Source of the DNA: JAZNQL01 sp045531205
GTDB lineage: Bacteria > Bacillota > Clostridia > UMGS1883 > UMGS1540
Direction of reading: 5' to 3'
Assembly (NCBI GenBank): GCA_045531205.1
Contig: JAZSDN010000100.1
Coordinates: 1 to 24,033 of the forward strand
Length of the DNA: 24,033 nt
The notes beneath the pieces were generated by a model. It ran no database searches, was not told the origin of the DNA, and saw only the letters and a list, made by a program, of their open reading frames with translations. This document shows positions 7,094-14,378 of the stretch, piece after piece. The position numbers and the translations under genes were made by a program. Position 1 is the stretch's first letter, and each line of letters opens with the position of its first letter.

Positions 7094-8380
7094 ATGCTAA
7101 AGAAATTTTTGAGTTTATTTTTTGTTTTTATGATATTTTCAGGGGTTTGTGCTCTTGCTTCCCCGCCTGATATTTCGGCACCCTCGGCTATTTTAACGGC
7201 GGCAGACTCGGGACTTATTCTCTACGAAAAAGGGGCTAACGAAAAGCAGTACCCCGCAAGCACAACCAAAATTATGACTGCTATTTTAACACTCGAAAAA
7301 GCAAATTTAGAAGATATTGCAACCGCAAGCTTTGAAGCGGTAAATTCCATTACATACGACAGCAGTAAAATATACTTAAGTCAGGGCGAGGAAATGAGCG
7401 TGTATGACCTTTTGCGTGCCCTTATGATAGCAAGTGCAAATGACGCGGCAAACGTTTTGGCTGAGCATATAGGCGGTTCTGTAAAAGATTTTGTTGCCAT
7501 GATGAACACTCGTGCAAAAGAGCTTGGTGCAAAAAATACACACTTTGTAAATCCGCACGGCTTGCACGATTCAAACCATTACACCACAGCGTATGACCTT
7601 GCAATTATGGCAAAGCACGCAATGAGCTTCCCCGTTTTCAGGGAAATTGTTTCGCAGACTGAATGTACCCTTCCTCCCACAAACAAGTTTGACGAGGAAA
7701 GAAAGGTTTACACAACCAATTTCCTTCTTCAGCCTGTAAGCGGATATTTTTATAAATATGCAACGGGTATAAAAACAGGCTACACGAGCGATGCTTTAAG
7801 CTGTCTTGTTTCATCTGCACAAAAAGACGGTGCCGAATATATAGCCGTTATTTTACGTGATGAAATGCAGGAAGGAAAATCAATGCATTTTGTTGATTCT
7901 AAAAAGCTTTTAAATTACGGCATACAAGAATTCCCTGCACACAAAGTAATTTCGTATAACGAAGTAATAAGCACAGTTCCCGTTAAAAACGCCAAAGGTA
8001 CTTCGGCAATAATTTTAATGCCCGAAGAAGATGTTTCGCTTATTCTTCCAAAGGGTGCAAAATTTGAAGAGGTACAGAAAAAAGAATATATTTTAAGCGA
8101 AATTTCTGCCCCCGTTAAAAAAGGCGATGTTATGGGCAGAATGGAATACTGGCACGGCGACACAAAGGTTGGAGAAGTTAAAATGATTGCCGACCGTGAC
8201 TATGAAAAAGATGCTTTGGCACCCCTAAAGCGTGTTCTGAAAGCAATTTTTTCGTCGGTATGGACATACATAATTGCAATTGTTGTTCTTTTGTTTGCAA
8301 ACGGAGTTAATCAGAGTATTAAACGAAAAAGACGCAGAAGAATGAGAAAAGCTGAATATCAGAGTAAATATGGCAAATAA
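7094..8380 (+). CDS. D-alanyl-D-alanine carboxypeptidase (DacF/PBP5-like, peptidase S11)
   Basis: A penicillin-binding protein that trims the terminal D-Ala from peptidoglycan stem peptides outside the membrane. The 428 residues open with a signal peptide ending near Ala22. The serine peptidase triad of motifs is complete: S56TTK59, S114-A-N116 and K227TG. A C-terminal beta domain at about 275-375 precedes a hydrophobic helix at about 388-406 and a very basic tail (KRKRRRRMRK), so the enzyme is probably held by a membrane helix rather than an amphipathic one. GAGAGG precedes the ATG. It is the first gene of a plus-strand operon continuing into thioredoxin 24 bases later. DacF in Bacillus is sporulation-linked; whether that holds here cannot be seen. 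Confidence 0.93.
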   Translation: MLKKFLSLFFVFMIFSGVCALASPPDISAPSAILTAADSGLILYEKGANEKQYPASTTKIMTAILTLEKANLEDIATASFEAVNSITYDSSKIYLSQGEEMSVYDLLRALMIASANDAANVLAEHIGGSVKDFVAMMNTRAKELGAKNTHFVNPHGLHDSNHYTTAYDLAIMAKHAMSFPVFREIVSQTECTLPPTNKFDEERKVYTTNFLLQPVSGYFYKYATGIKTGYTSDALSCLVSSAQKDGAEYIAVILRDEMQEGKSMHFVDSKKLLNYGIQEFPAHKVISYNEVISTVPVKNAKGTSAIILMPEEDVSLILPKGAKFEEVQKKEYILSEISAPVKKGDVMGRMEYWHGDTKVGEVKMIADRDYEKDALAPLKRVLKAIFSSVWTYIIAIVVLLFANGVNQSIKRKRRRRMRKAEYQSKYGK

Positions 8381-8404
8381 TAACGTAAGAAAGGCGGAGA
8401 TTTT

Positions 8405-8719
8405 ATGGCACAGATAATTACAGGTGCAGAATTTGAAGAAAAGGTTTTAAAAAGCAATGACACAGTTTTAATAGATTTTTATGCCGACTGGTGCGGTCCC
8501 TGCAAAATGATGGGCCCCGTGCTTGATGAGCTTTCGGGCGAGCTTTCCGAAAACCAGAAAATATATAAAATAAATGTTGATTCAGACGGAGCTTTGGCGG
8601 CAAGCTACAAAATTGCTCTCATCCCCTCACTTTTGTTCTTTAAAAACGGTGAGGTTTGCGAAAGCATTACAGGTCTTGCAGACAAAGAAACCCTGAAAGG
8701 AATTTTTGATAAATTATGA
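8405..8719 (+). CDS. Thioredoxin
   Basis: A 104-residue cytoplasmic disulfide reductase. The redox motif C30-GP-C33 is intact within YADWCGPCK, and the cis-proline sits in ALIPSLLFF near residue 75. The size and fold order are those of a single-domain thioredoxin. The ribosome site AGGCGGAG precedes the ATG. Its TGA overlaps the prmA ATG as ATGA, so the two are translationally coupled. No thioredoxin reductase is in the window, so whether this is the main thioredoxin or an accessory one is unknown. Confidence 0.95.
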   Translation: MAQIITGAEFEEKVLKSNDTVLIDFYADWCGPCKMMGPVLDELSGELSENQKIYKINVDSDGALAASYKIALIPSLLFFKNGEVCESITGLADKETLKGIFDKL

Positions 8720-9684
8720 GTAACTGGATCGAAGCGTCAATTTACACAACTCCCGAAGGAATAGATGCAGTTTTCGGACTTCTTATTTCGCTTGGAATTC
8801 AGGGAGCTGAAATAGTTGACGAGGGAGATTTTCACGATTTTTTAGAAAACAATACCCAGTACTGGGACTATGTTGACAAAGAGCTTGAAGAAGCAAAAAA
8901 ATGCCCCACACATTTAAAAATATATCTTCCCGACGACCTTGAAGGTACAGAACAGCTTACCGAGCTTAAAAGCAGTTTAAAGCTTTTGCCTTCTCTTTGT
9001 CCTGTTGATTTAGGGTCGCTTGAGGTAAAGGTGAAAACCGTTGACGGTGACGGCTGGTACACAAGCTGGAAAAAACATTATTCCCCTCTTTGTATAGGAG
9101 AAAAAATAATTGTTATTCCCGAATGGCAGAGAGATACAGATACCCTCTCACGCCTTCCCCTTTACATAAACCCGGGTATGCTTTTTGGTACGGGCGGACA
9201 CGGAACAACACGCCTTTGTATGGAATTTTTAGAAAAGCATGTTAAAGCAGATGACGAAATTCTGGACGTAGGTTGCGGAAGCGGTATTTTGTCGATTTTA
9301 AGCTTAGTTCTTGGTGCAAAAAAGGCAGAAGCTTTGGATATTGACGAGTCGGCACCCAAAATCGCTGCCGAAAACGGAGAGCTGAACGGATTTTCCTCGG
9401 ATAAGTTCCACGTTTTTTGCGGAAATATCCTTTCGGACACAGCTTTACAGAAAAAATATACAGAGAATAAAAGCGACATAGTAGTTGCAAACATAGTTGC
9501 CGATGTTATAATTCCCCTCTCGGCAATGGCGGCAGATTTTATGAAGGACGGCGGCTTGTTTATATGCTCGGGCATAATAGACGAGCGTGCAGAGGAAGTA
9601 AAAACCGCTCTTTTACAAAACGGATTTATTATAGAAGATAAAAAGCAGGACGGAGAATGGCACGCATTTTTGTGCCGAAGATAA
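8716..9684 (+). CDS. prmA: Ribosomal protein L11 methyltransferase
   Basis: A SAM-dependent methyltransferase that trimethylates residues of ribosomal protein L11. The 322 residues have the family's N-terminal substrate-recognition domain (about 1-100), the PrmA signature GTGGHGTT at 158-165, the SAM-binding loop DVGCGSG at 184-190 and the catalytic-site motif VANIVAD near 254-260. Full family length. It starts within the thioredoxin stop codon and ends 4 bases before rsmE. The prmA-rsmE pair is common in Firmicutes, which strengthens both calls. Confidence 0.96.
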   Translation: MSNWIEASIYTTPEGIDAVFGLLISLGIQGAEIVDEGDFHDFLENNTQYWDYVDKELEEAKKCPTHLKIYLPDDLEGTEQLTELKSSLKLLPSLCPVDLGSLEVKVKTVDGDGWYTSWKKHYSPLCIGEKIIVIPEWQRDTDTLSRLPLYINPGMLFGTGGHGTTRLCMEFLEKHVKADDEILDVGCGSGILSILSLVLGAKKAEALDIDESAPKIAAENGELNGFSSDKFHVFCGNILSDTALQKKYTENKSDIVVANIVADVIIPLSAMAADFMKDGGLFICSGIIDERAEEVKTALLQNGFIIEDKKQDGEWHAFLCRR

Positions 9685-9688
9685 TTTT

Positions 9689-10402
9689 ATGCGAAAGTTT
9701 TTTGTAGATACAGAGCCTTCGGGCAAGGTTATATTAGGTCAGGAAGAAGCAAGGCATATAGGCAAGGTTTTAAGAATGGGCAAGGGTGACGAAATTGTTC
9801 TTTGCGATGGAAAAGCCACCGATTATTTTTGCCGTATAGAGGAAATAACAAAAACCGAGGTTGTATGCGAGGTTTTTGACAAAAAAGAAAGCGTTTCCGA
9901 GCCTCCCTGTTTTGTAACCTTATATCAGGCAGTTCCAAAAGGAGAAAAGTTTGAATACATAATACAAAAATGCACAGAGCTTGGTATGAGTGCAATTGTC
10001 CCTGTTCAGACAGAGCGTGTGCAGGGAGAGCCTAATATCCGTATGGAACGCCTTGCAAAAATATCAATGAGTGCGGCACAGCAATCGGGCAGAGGGATAA
10101 TTCCTTCTGTCTCCGAAAAAATCAGTTTTGATGAAGCACTTTGCAAAATGACAAAGGCAGACATTGCCATTGTCCCATACGAAGACGAATCGGCATGTAT
10201 GCTAAAAGATGTATTAAGAGGAAAAGAACCAAAAAGCATATCCCTTTTAATAGGACCTGAAGGCGGTTTTTCGCCTTCTGAAATAGAAAAAGCAAAAAAG
10301 GCAGGCGTGTTACCCGTATCGCTTGGCAGACGCATTTTGCGAACCGAAACTGCGGGTGCGGCAACCATTGCCTCTATAATGTACGAATACGAAAGGGTTT
10401 AA
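9689..10402 (+). CDS. rsmE: 16S rRNA (uracil1498-N3)-methyltransferase
   Basis: A SPOUT-class methyltransferase acting on U1498 of 16S rRNA. The 237 residues contain an N-terminal PUA-like domain (RHIGKVLRM near 22-30), the conserved KGEKFEYIIQKCTELG region near 84-99 and the knotted SAM site: GPEGGF at 189-194 and LGRRILRTETA at 212-222. Normal length, directly after prmA and one base before the next gene, so it is part of the same transcript. Confidence 0.96.
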   Translation: MRKFFVDTEPSGKVILGQEEARHIGKVLRMGKGDEIVLCDGKATDYFCRIEEITKTEVVCEVFDKKESVSEPPCFVTLYQAVPKGEKFEYIIQKCTELGMSAIVPVQTERVQGEPNIRMERLAKISMSAAQQSGRGIIPSVSEKISFDEALCKMTKADIAIVPYEDESACMLKDVLRGKEPKSISLLIGPEGGFSPSEIEKAKKAGVLPVSLGRRILRTETAGAATIASIMYEYERV

Positions 10403-10403
10403 A

Positions 10404-11375
10404 ATGTACGAAGGATTTAAACAAATGACCGACGAAGAGTTGCTCTCGATAGTAAACTTGAAAACAGGTCATTATACCCACGACGAGCTTCAGGCTGCAA
10501 GAGAAGAGTTTATACGCAGAATGTACCGCGAGCCTTTGATTCCCGAAAGAGAAGTGCCACGAAAAGAAGAGGCACCTGTTTTTAAGGAAGAAATAAAGGC
10601 AGAACCTTTTTTTGAAAAAGAGCCCGAAGATTTTGTTCCCCCCGCTCCCGAAGAAGAAATGAGGGAATATTTAACAGAGGCAGAAGCCGAGTTTTTAAAA
10701 GAAAGTACCAAGGAAGCTTTTGAGGCTCCTGCAACTCTTACAGAGCCTGTTTCTTTTGAATCTCAAAATCCCGTGTCTTCTGATACAATTGATTTAAAGG
10801 CAGAGCCAATGCCCGAAAATTTTGAGCAGACACGCACCTTCACTCCCGCCGAAACAATGGTTTTGGAGCAAAAGACAGACGAAGAAATTTTAGGGCAGAG
10901 CGCAGAACAAATCGGCTTTTTTGAAGAAGAAAAAACGATTTTTGAAGAATTTGCTTCGCACCTTACCGAAGAGGATTACGCTTTTTACGAAAGACAAAGG
11001 CCTATTGTTTACTGCTCTACCGATACAAAGCTCAACAAATTCTGCAGACGGTTTGTTATTCCCCTTGTTTGCACAAAAACCTTTGTTACTCTTTTAATAG
11101 CACTTTTTGCGGTAATATCAAACCACAAAAGCTTAACCTTTAATCTTTATGCCTGCAGTGCATTTGTGTTTATGGTTTTAAATATTTTTGCGTGGGATGC
11201 CCTTGTAAATGATATAAACCCCATAATTCCAAAAATTACTTTATCGTGCGAGCTTTTACTTGCACTTACCAATGTTTTTTCAGGAACATATATTGTTCCC
11301 GCTATTTTGGTATGGCTTTACATAATCGCAGTCCTTTTTGGACTTGCAGGACTTTTCCCATCGAAAGAATCATAA
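10404..11375 (+). CDS. Unknown protein: acidic cytoplasmic arm plus four membrane helices
   Basis: I do not recognise this 323-residue protein. Residues 1-45 look folded (MTDEELLSIV, DELQAAREEFIRRMY), resembling short helical modules seen before membrane segments in other clostridial proteins. Residues 46-195 form a long acidic linker rich in Glu, Pro and Phe (repeated EEP/PE motifs), probably disordered. Four hydrophobic helices follow at about 217-238, 246-264, 276-292 and 296-317. There is no signal peptide. The ATG lies one base after the rsmE stop, so it is co-transcribed with the translation and redox genes, and the bidirectional terminator follows it. The function is unknown; a membrane scaffold is only a guess from the composition. 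Confidence 0.8.
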   Translation: MYEGFKQMTDEELLSIVNLKTGHYTHDELQAAREEFIRRMYREPLIPEREVPRKEEAPVFKEEIKAEPFFEKEPEDFVPPAPEEEMREYLTEAEAEFLKESTKEAFEAPATLTEPVSFESQNPVSSDTIDLKAEPMPENFEQTRTFTPAETMVLEQKTDEEILGQSAEQIGFFEEEKTIFEEFASHLTEEDYAFYERQRPIVYCSTDTKLNKFCRRFVIPLVCTKTFVTLLIALFAVISNHKSLTFNLYACSAFVFMVLNIFAWDALVNDINPIIPKITLSCELLLALTNVFSGTYIVPAILVWLYIIAVLFGLAGLFPSKES

Positions 11376-11382
11376 CATAAAA

Positions 11383-11410
11383 AACCTCAAGGTCTTGTGA
11401 CCTTGAGGTT
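11383..11410. terminator. Bidirectional terminator between convergent genes
   Basis: A perfect 12-bp stem (11383-11394 with 11399-11410) and a 4-base loop, with T runs on both strands. It ends the plus-strand operon from dacF and the minus-strand SDR gene. Confidence 0.92.
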
Positions 11411-11424
11411 CTATTTTTTATAAA

Positions 11425-12279
11425 TTATACTCCGCTATATGCTGAGAAGCCGCCGTCAACAGGAATAACAACACCTGTTACAAAGCCTGAAGCATCGTCG
11501 TTAATAAGCCACTGGAGTGTACCTACAAGCTCTTCTGCTTCGCCAAAACGTCCCATAGGAGTAGCGGCAAGAATTTTGTTTGTTCTTGGTGTGGGAGTTC
11601 CGTCTTCTGTGTATAAAAGAGCCTGATTCTGCTTTGTTACAAAGAAGCCGGGAGCTATTGCGTTTACTCTTATCCCCATTTTTGAGAAGTGAACTGCAAG
11701 CCACTGTGTAAAGTTTGAAACAGCTGCCTTTGCACCGCTGTATGCAGGGATTTTTGTAAGAGGACAGAACGCATTCATCGAAGAAATATTGATTATTGTT
11801 CCTGCCTTTTTAAGTGCCATATCCTTTGCAAAAACCTGAGTAGGAATAAGTGTACCAAGGAAATTTAAGTTAAATACAAATTCAATGCCTTCGGGGTCTA
11901 AATCAAAGAATGTAACAATATCTTCTTTAGCTTTAAGGTCTTCTTCTGTCATATATTCGTGAGTTGTAGTGCCTTTGGGGTTATTTCCGCCTGCACCGTT
12001 TATAAGAATATCGCAGGTGCCGAAATCTTTTTCAATCTGGTCACGTACAGCCTTCACTTCGTCGGGCTTTAAAACGTTTGCTGCATAGCCTTTAGCTGTG
12101 CCGCCTGCTGCGTTTATTTTGTCTGCAACAACGTTTGCAGATTCTTGTCTTAAATCAAGAACGCAAACCTTTGCTCCGCACTGACCGAGTGCTTCTGCAA
12201 ACATTCCGCACAATACACCGCCGCCGCCTGTTACTACACAAACTTTGTCTTTTAAATCTAAATCAAAAGGTAATTTCAT
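11425..12279 (-). CDS. SDR-family oxidoreductase, D-mannonate (fructuronate) type
   Basis: A 284-residue short-chain dehydrogenase/reductase. The nucleotide-binding loop TGGGGVLCG lies at about 17-25, NGAGG at 94-98, and the catalytic set N139, S166/S167, Y180 and K184 is complete. The region GAGGNNPKGTT and the FFDLDPEGIEFVFNLNFLGT segment at about 124-143 are characteristic of the Firmicute D-mannonate oxidoreductase group (Bacillus YjmF/UxuB type), which reduces D-fructuronate to D-mannonate in hexuronate breakdown. No uxuA or uxaC is in the window, so the substrate is a family inference. A strong promoter lies upstream, and the gene is monocistronic between that promoter and the terminator. 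Confidence 0.85.
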   Translation of the reverse strand: MKLPFDLDLKDKVCVVTGGGGVLCGMFAEALGQCGAKVCVLDLRQESANVVADKINAAGGTAKGYAANVLKPDEVKAVRDQIEKDFGTCDILINGAGGNNPKGTTTHEYMTEEDLKAKEDIVTFFDLDPEGIEFVFNLNFLGTLIPTQVFAKDMALKKAGTIINISSMNAFCPLTKIPAYSGAKAAVSNFTQWLAVHFSKMGIRVNAIAPGFFVTKQNQALLYTEDGTPTPRTNKILAATPMGRFGEAEELVGTLQWLINDDASGFVTGVVIPVDGGFSAYSGV

Positions 12280-12312
12280 AATTTTTTCGTCCTTTCCTTA
12301 TTATATGAATCC

Positions 12313-12341
12313 ATTATATACCTTTTTATCCCGCTTGTCAA
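12313..12341 (-). promoter_or_regulatory. Promoter of the SDR gene
   Basis: On the minus strand: TTGACA (12341-12336), a 17-bp spacer and TATAAT (12318-12313). A perfect consensus match in both boxes. Its -35 is only 8 bp from the -35 of the divergent promoter. Confidence 0.92.
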
Positions 12342-12349
12342 AGGATAAG

Positions 12350-12378
12350 TTGACAGTTTTTGCATTTTGTAGTAAAAT
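12350..12378 (+). promoter_or_regulatory. Promoter of the PLP-enzyme gene
   Basis: TTGACA (12350-12355), a 17-bp spacer and TAAAAT (12373-12378). It starts transcription about 15-20 bases upstream of the GTG codon at 12402, and it rules out the in-frame TTG at 12360 as the start. Confidence 0.85.
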
Positions 12379-12401
12379 ATTTTCCTAAAGGAGTGATTTT
12401 A

Positions 12402-13640
12402 GTGATTTTTTCGGACAAAATAATGGAGCTTGGCAGAAAAGCCGAAGAAATAAGTGCAAAAACCTTTAAAAGGATTGACGATATAGCTTTTATAAACCAG
12501 AACAAGGTTTTAGAAGCCTTCAGGCAGGAAAAAGTGAGTGCCGCACATTTTGCGGGAAGCTCGGGGTACGGATACGACGATTTGGGAAGAGATTCCCTTG
12601 ACCGTGTTTATGCAAAAGCTTTTGGCTCGGAAGCGGCATTTGTAAGACATAACATACTTTCGGGCACACACGCTCTTTCTATAATGCTTTTTTCGGTTCT
12701 TCGCCCCGGTGATACCCTTTTGGCGGCAACAGGCCGTCCTTATGACACTTTAGAGGGTGTTATAGGCATAGATAAAGCCGAAAACGGAAATTTGCGTGAG
12801 TTCGGGGTAAACTACCGTGAAGTTTCATTAAAAAACGGTGTGCCAGATTATGACGAAATAGAAAAAGTCCTTTCAGAGGATAAAACTGTGAAGGCAGTTC
12901 TTATTCAGCGTTCCCGCGGGTACGAAATGCGTCCCGCTCTTACTTTAGAGCAAATAGAAAAAATATGCAAAATAACAAAAAAATATAATGTTATATCCCT
13001 TTGTGATAACTGCTACGGCGAATTTACCGATACAAAAGAACCCGTGGCGGTGGGGGTTGATTTAATGGCAGGCTCGCTTATAAAAAACCCCGGTGGCGGA
13101 ATTGCAAGAACAGGCGGATACATTGCAGGAAAAGAGATTTACGTTTCTTTAGCGGCAGACAGACTTATTGCCCCCGGCATCGGAAGGGAAGTAGGTGCTT
13201 CGCTTGACGAGTCACGCAATATGTATCTTGGATTTTTCCTTGCTCCCCACGTTGTTGCATCGGCAATAAAAACGGCTGTTTTTTGTGCCGCGATGGCAGA
13301 GCTTTGCGGATTTGAATCAAGTCCTTCTGTAGACTCTGTACGAAATGATATTATAGAAGCAATAGTTTTTGGCGACCCCAAAAAGGTTATAGCCTTTTGT
13401 CAGGGAATACAGGCGGCATCGCCAGTTGATTCATTTGTAACTCCCGAGCCATGGGCAATGCCCGGATACACTTCGGAAGTAATAATGGCGGCAGGCACAT
13501 TTACACAGGGTGCATCAATAGAAATAAGTGCCGATGCCCCAATGCGTGAGCCTTATGCAGTTTATATGCAGGGCGGTCTTACCTACGAATCAGGCAAGGT
13601 TGCAGTAATGAGTGCGTTTGAAGAAGTTTTAAAGATATAA
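12402..13640 (+). CDS. Methionine gamma-lyase family protein (PLP-dependent, 'aluminium resistance' family)
   Basis: A 412-residue fold-type I PLP enzyme of the family often annotated as aluminium resistance protein or methionine gamma-lyase-like. The GTG at 12402 is chosen because AAAGGAG lies 8 bases upstream; an earlier in-frame TTG falls in the promoter. Visible motifs are SGYGYDDLGRDSLDRVYA near 54-71, GTHALS near 88-93, the cofactor-site Asp in SLCDNCYGE near 202 and the probable Schiff-base Lys228 in GSLIKNPGGG. The substrate of this family is poorly established and may be a sulfur amino acid. In other Firmicutes the gene often neighbours miaA or hfq, which are absent here. Confidence 0.9.
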   Translation: MIFSDKIMELGRKAEEISAKTFKRIDDIAFINQNKVLEAFRQEKVSAAHFAGSSGYGYDDLGRDSLDRVYAKAFGSEAAFVRHNILSGTHALSIMLFSVLRPGDTLLAATGRPYDTLEGVIGIDKAENGNLREFGVNYREVSLKNGVPDYDEIEKVLSEDKTVKAVLIQRSRGYEMRPALTLEQIEKICKITKKYNVISLCDNCYGEFTDTKEPVAVGVDLMAGSLIKNPGGGIARTGGYIAGKEIYVSLAADRLIAPGIGREVGASLDESRNMYLGFFLAPHVVASAIKTAVFCAAMAELCGFESSPSVDSVRNDIIEAIVFGDPKKVIAFCQGIQAASPVDSFVTPEPWAMPGYTSEVIMAAGTFTQGASIEISADAPMREPYAVYMQGGLTYESGKVAVMSAFEEVLKI

Positions 13641-13658
13641 AATATAGATTTTAAAAAA

Positions 13659-13706
13659 CGAAAGCCCGCAAGATTAAAAGGATATGATTATTCGCAAAAC
13701 GGAGCA
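13659..13706 (+). pseudogene. Relic of a RAYT transposase N-terminus
   Basis: In one frame these 48 bases read RKPARLKGYDYSQNGA, which aligns with residues 5-20 (RKSARLKGYNYSTPGA) of the intact RAYT at 16551. At DNA level 25 of 26 bases match over the core (13668-13693 against the region near 16572-16597). No start codon precedes it and the similarity stops at the terminator hairpin, so only the first part of an old copy survives just after the PLP-enzyme stop. Confidence 0.75.
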
Positions 13707-13728
13707 GTGAAAAAACACTGCTCCGTTT
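13697..13728 (+). terminator. Terminator after the PLP-enzyme gene
   Basis: A 13-bp perfect stem (13697-13709 with 13716-13728) and an A6 loop, followed by a broken T-rich tract (ACTATATATTTTG). Its left arm overlaps the end of the transposase relic. It may also act on the minus strand. Confidence 0.75.
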
Positions 13729-13748
13729 ACTATATATTTTGTTCTTTT

Positions 13749-13982
13749 TCAAAAATCATGGCGTCCGCCTGCATCTATGTTGTGTTTTTCAAAAATACAC
13801 ACAATTTCTTCAACTACATCAAAATCGTTTTCTATGTCAATATTCTGAATAATCTCTTTTATTTCGTCAAGCACCATAACTGCCTGTGAATTGATTTGAT
13901 TTGTGTCTATTTCCAAATTACTTATCGAAAAATTTATTGCCTCGGATATTACGTCTGCAAGCAGTTCGAGTTTTATATTCAT
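13749..13982 (-). CDS. Small acidic protein of unknown function
   Basis: A 77-residue acidic protein that I do not recognise. Three in-frame ATGs lie at 13994, 13988 and 13982; the last is preferred because GGGG sits 6 bases upstream. It has predicted helices throughout (LLADVISEAINFSISNL, VMVLDEIKEIIQ, FDVVEEIVCIFEKH), no membrane segment and no signal peptide, and ends IDAGGRHDF. It has its own good promoter and is divergent from an XRE regulator whose start region carries the matching inverted repeat. That arrangement suggests the regulator controls it. An antitoxin-like or partner role is speculation. Confidence 0.7.
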   Translation of the reverse strand: MNIKLELLADVISEAINFSISNLEIDTNQINSQAVMVLDEIKEIIQNIDIENDFDVVEEIVCIFEKHNIDAGGRHDF

Positions 13983-14003
13983 ATACATCCCCATAAAATT
14001 TTA

Positions 14004-14080
14004 TTTGTCTCATTTTTACAACCAATTATATCATATTTTCGTTATAAAATCAAGATAATAAGTGTAAAAAATGAGACAAA
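14004..14080. repeat. Inverted repeat pair flanking the divergent promoter region
   Basis: The left arm TTTGTCTCATTTTTACA (14004-14020) is the reverse complement of the right arm TGTAAAAAATGAGACAAA (14063-14080), apart from one extra A. The arms are 42 bases apart. The left arm covers the predicted start of the minus-strand transcript and the right arm lies just before the XRE ribosome site. This is a likely operator pair for the XRE protein. Confidence 0.75.
14025..14053 (-). promoter_or_regulatory. Promoter of the small unknown gene
   Basis: On the minus strand: TTGATT (14053-14048), a 17-bp spacer and TATAAT (14030-14025). The start near 14018 falls inside the left arm of the inverted repeat. 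I could not place an equally good plus-strand promoter for the XRE gene. Confidence 0.8.
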
Positions 14081-14098
14081 ATTTATTTAGGTGATTTT

Positions 14099-14344
14099 AT
14101 GAAGCAAAGAACAGCGTCTAACGGGAAAAATCTTATAGGCGAAAGACTTAAACTGTTAAGAAAGAATGCAAACCTTTCACAAAGGGATTTAGCAAGAAAG
14201 TTGCAACTAATCGGTATTGATATAGATAGAAATGTTATAACCCGAATTGAAACCAACAGCCGTTATGTTACTGATTTTGAACTTCAGGCTCTTAAAGAGA
14301 TTTTTAATGTCTCTTATGATTATCTTATAGACGGAACGGAATAA
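14099..14344 (+). CDS. XRE-family helix-turn-helix regulator
   Basis: An 81-residue cytoplasmic DNA-binding protein made almost entirely of one Cro/C1-type helix-turn-helix domain: LIGERLKLLRKNANLSQRDLARKL at about 12-35, the recognition region DRNVITRIET at about 44-53 and the closing LKEIFNVSYDYLID at about 66-79. There is no sensor or protease domain. AGGTG lies 9 bases upstream of the ATG. It is divergent from the small acidic gene and probably binds the inverted repeat between them, repressing itself and its neighbour. A bidirectional terminator follows at once. Confidence 0.9.
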   Translation: MKQRTASNGKNLIGERLKLLRKNANLSQRDLARKLQLIGIDIDRNVITRIETNSRYVTDFELQALKEIFNVSYDYLIDGTE

Positions 14345-14378
14345 AAACCGCACTTTCATTTAAGAAATGCGGTTTTTT
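14345..14378. terminator. Bidirectional terminator of the XRE gene and mnmA
   Basis: AACCGCA and TGCGGTT pair, with an inner TTTC/GAAA helix after one bulged C. T runs lie on both sides (TTTTTTGTTTTTTT on plus). The mnmA stop (14356-14358) lies inside the hairpin. Confidence 0.85.

Noticed and set aside
9162..9575. 137-residue minus-strand frame opposite prmA
   Set aside because: Shadow frame opposite a complete methyltransferase with all its motifs; no independent signals.
12360..12401. TTG at 12360 as the start of the PLP-enzyme gene
   Set aside because: It lies upstream of the -10 box (12373-12378) of the gene's own promoter, and a clear AAAGGAG supports GTG at 12402.
13697..13728. The 13-bp hairpin after the relic as another REP element
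   Set aside because: No GTAG flanks it on either strand and its A6 loop and A/T outer pairs fit an ordinary terminator.
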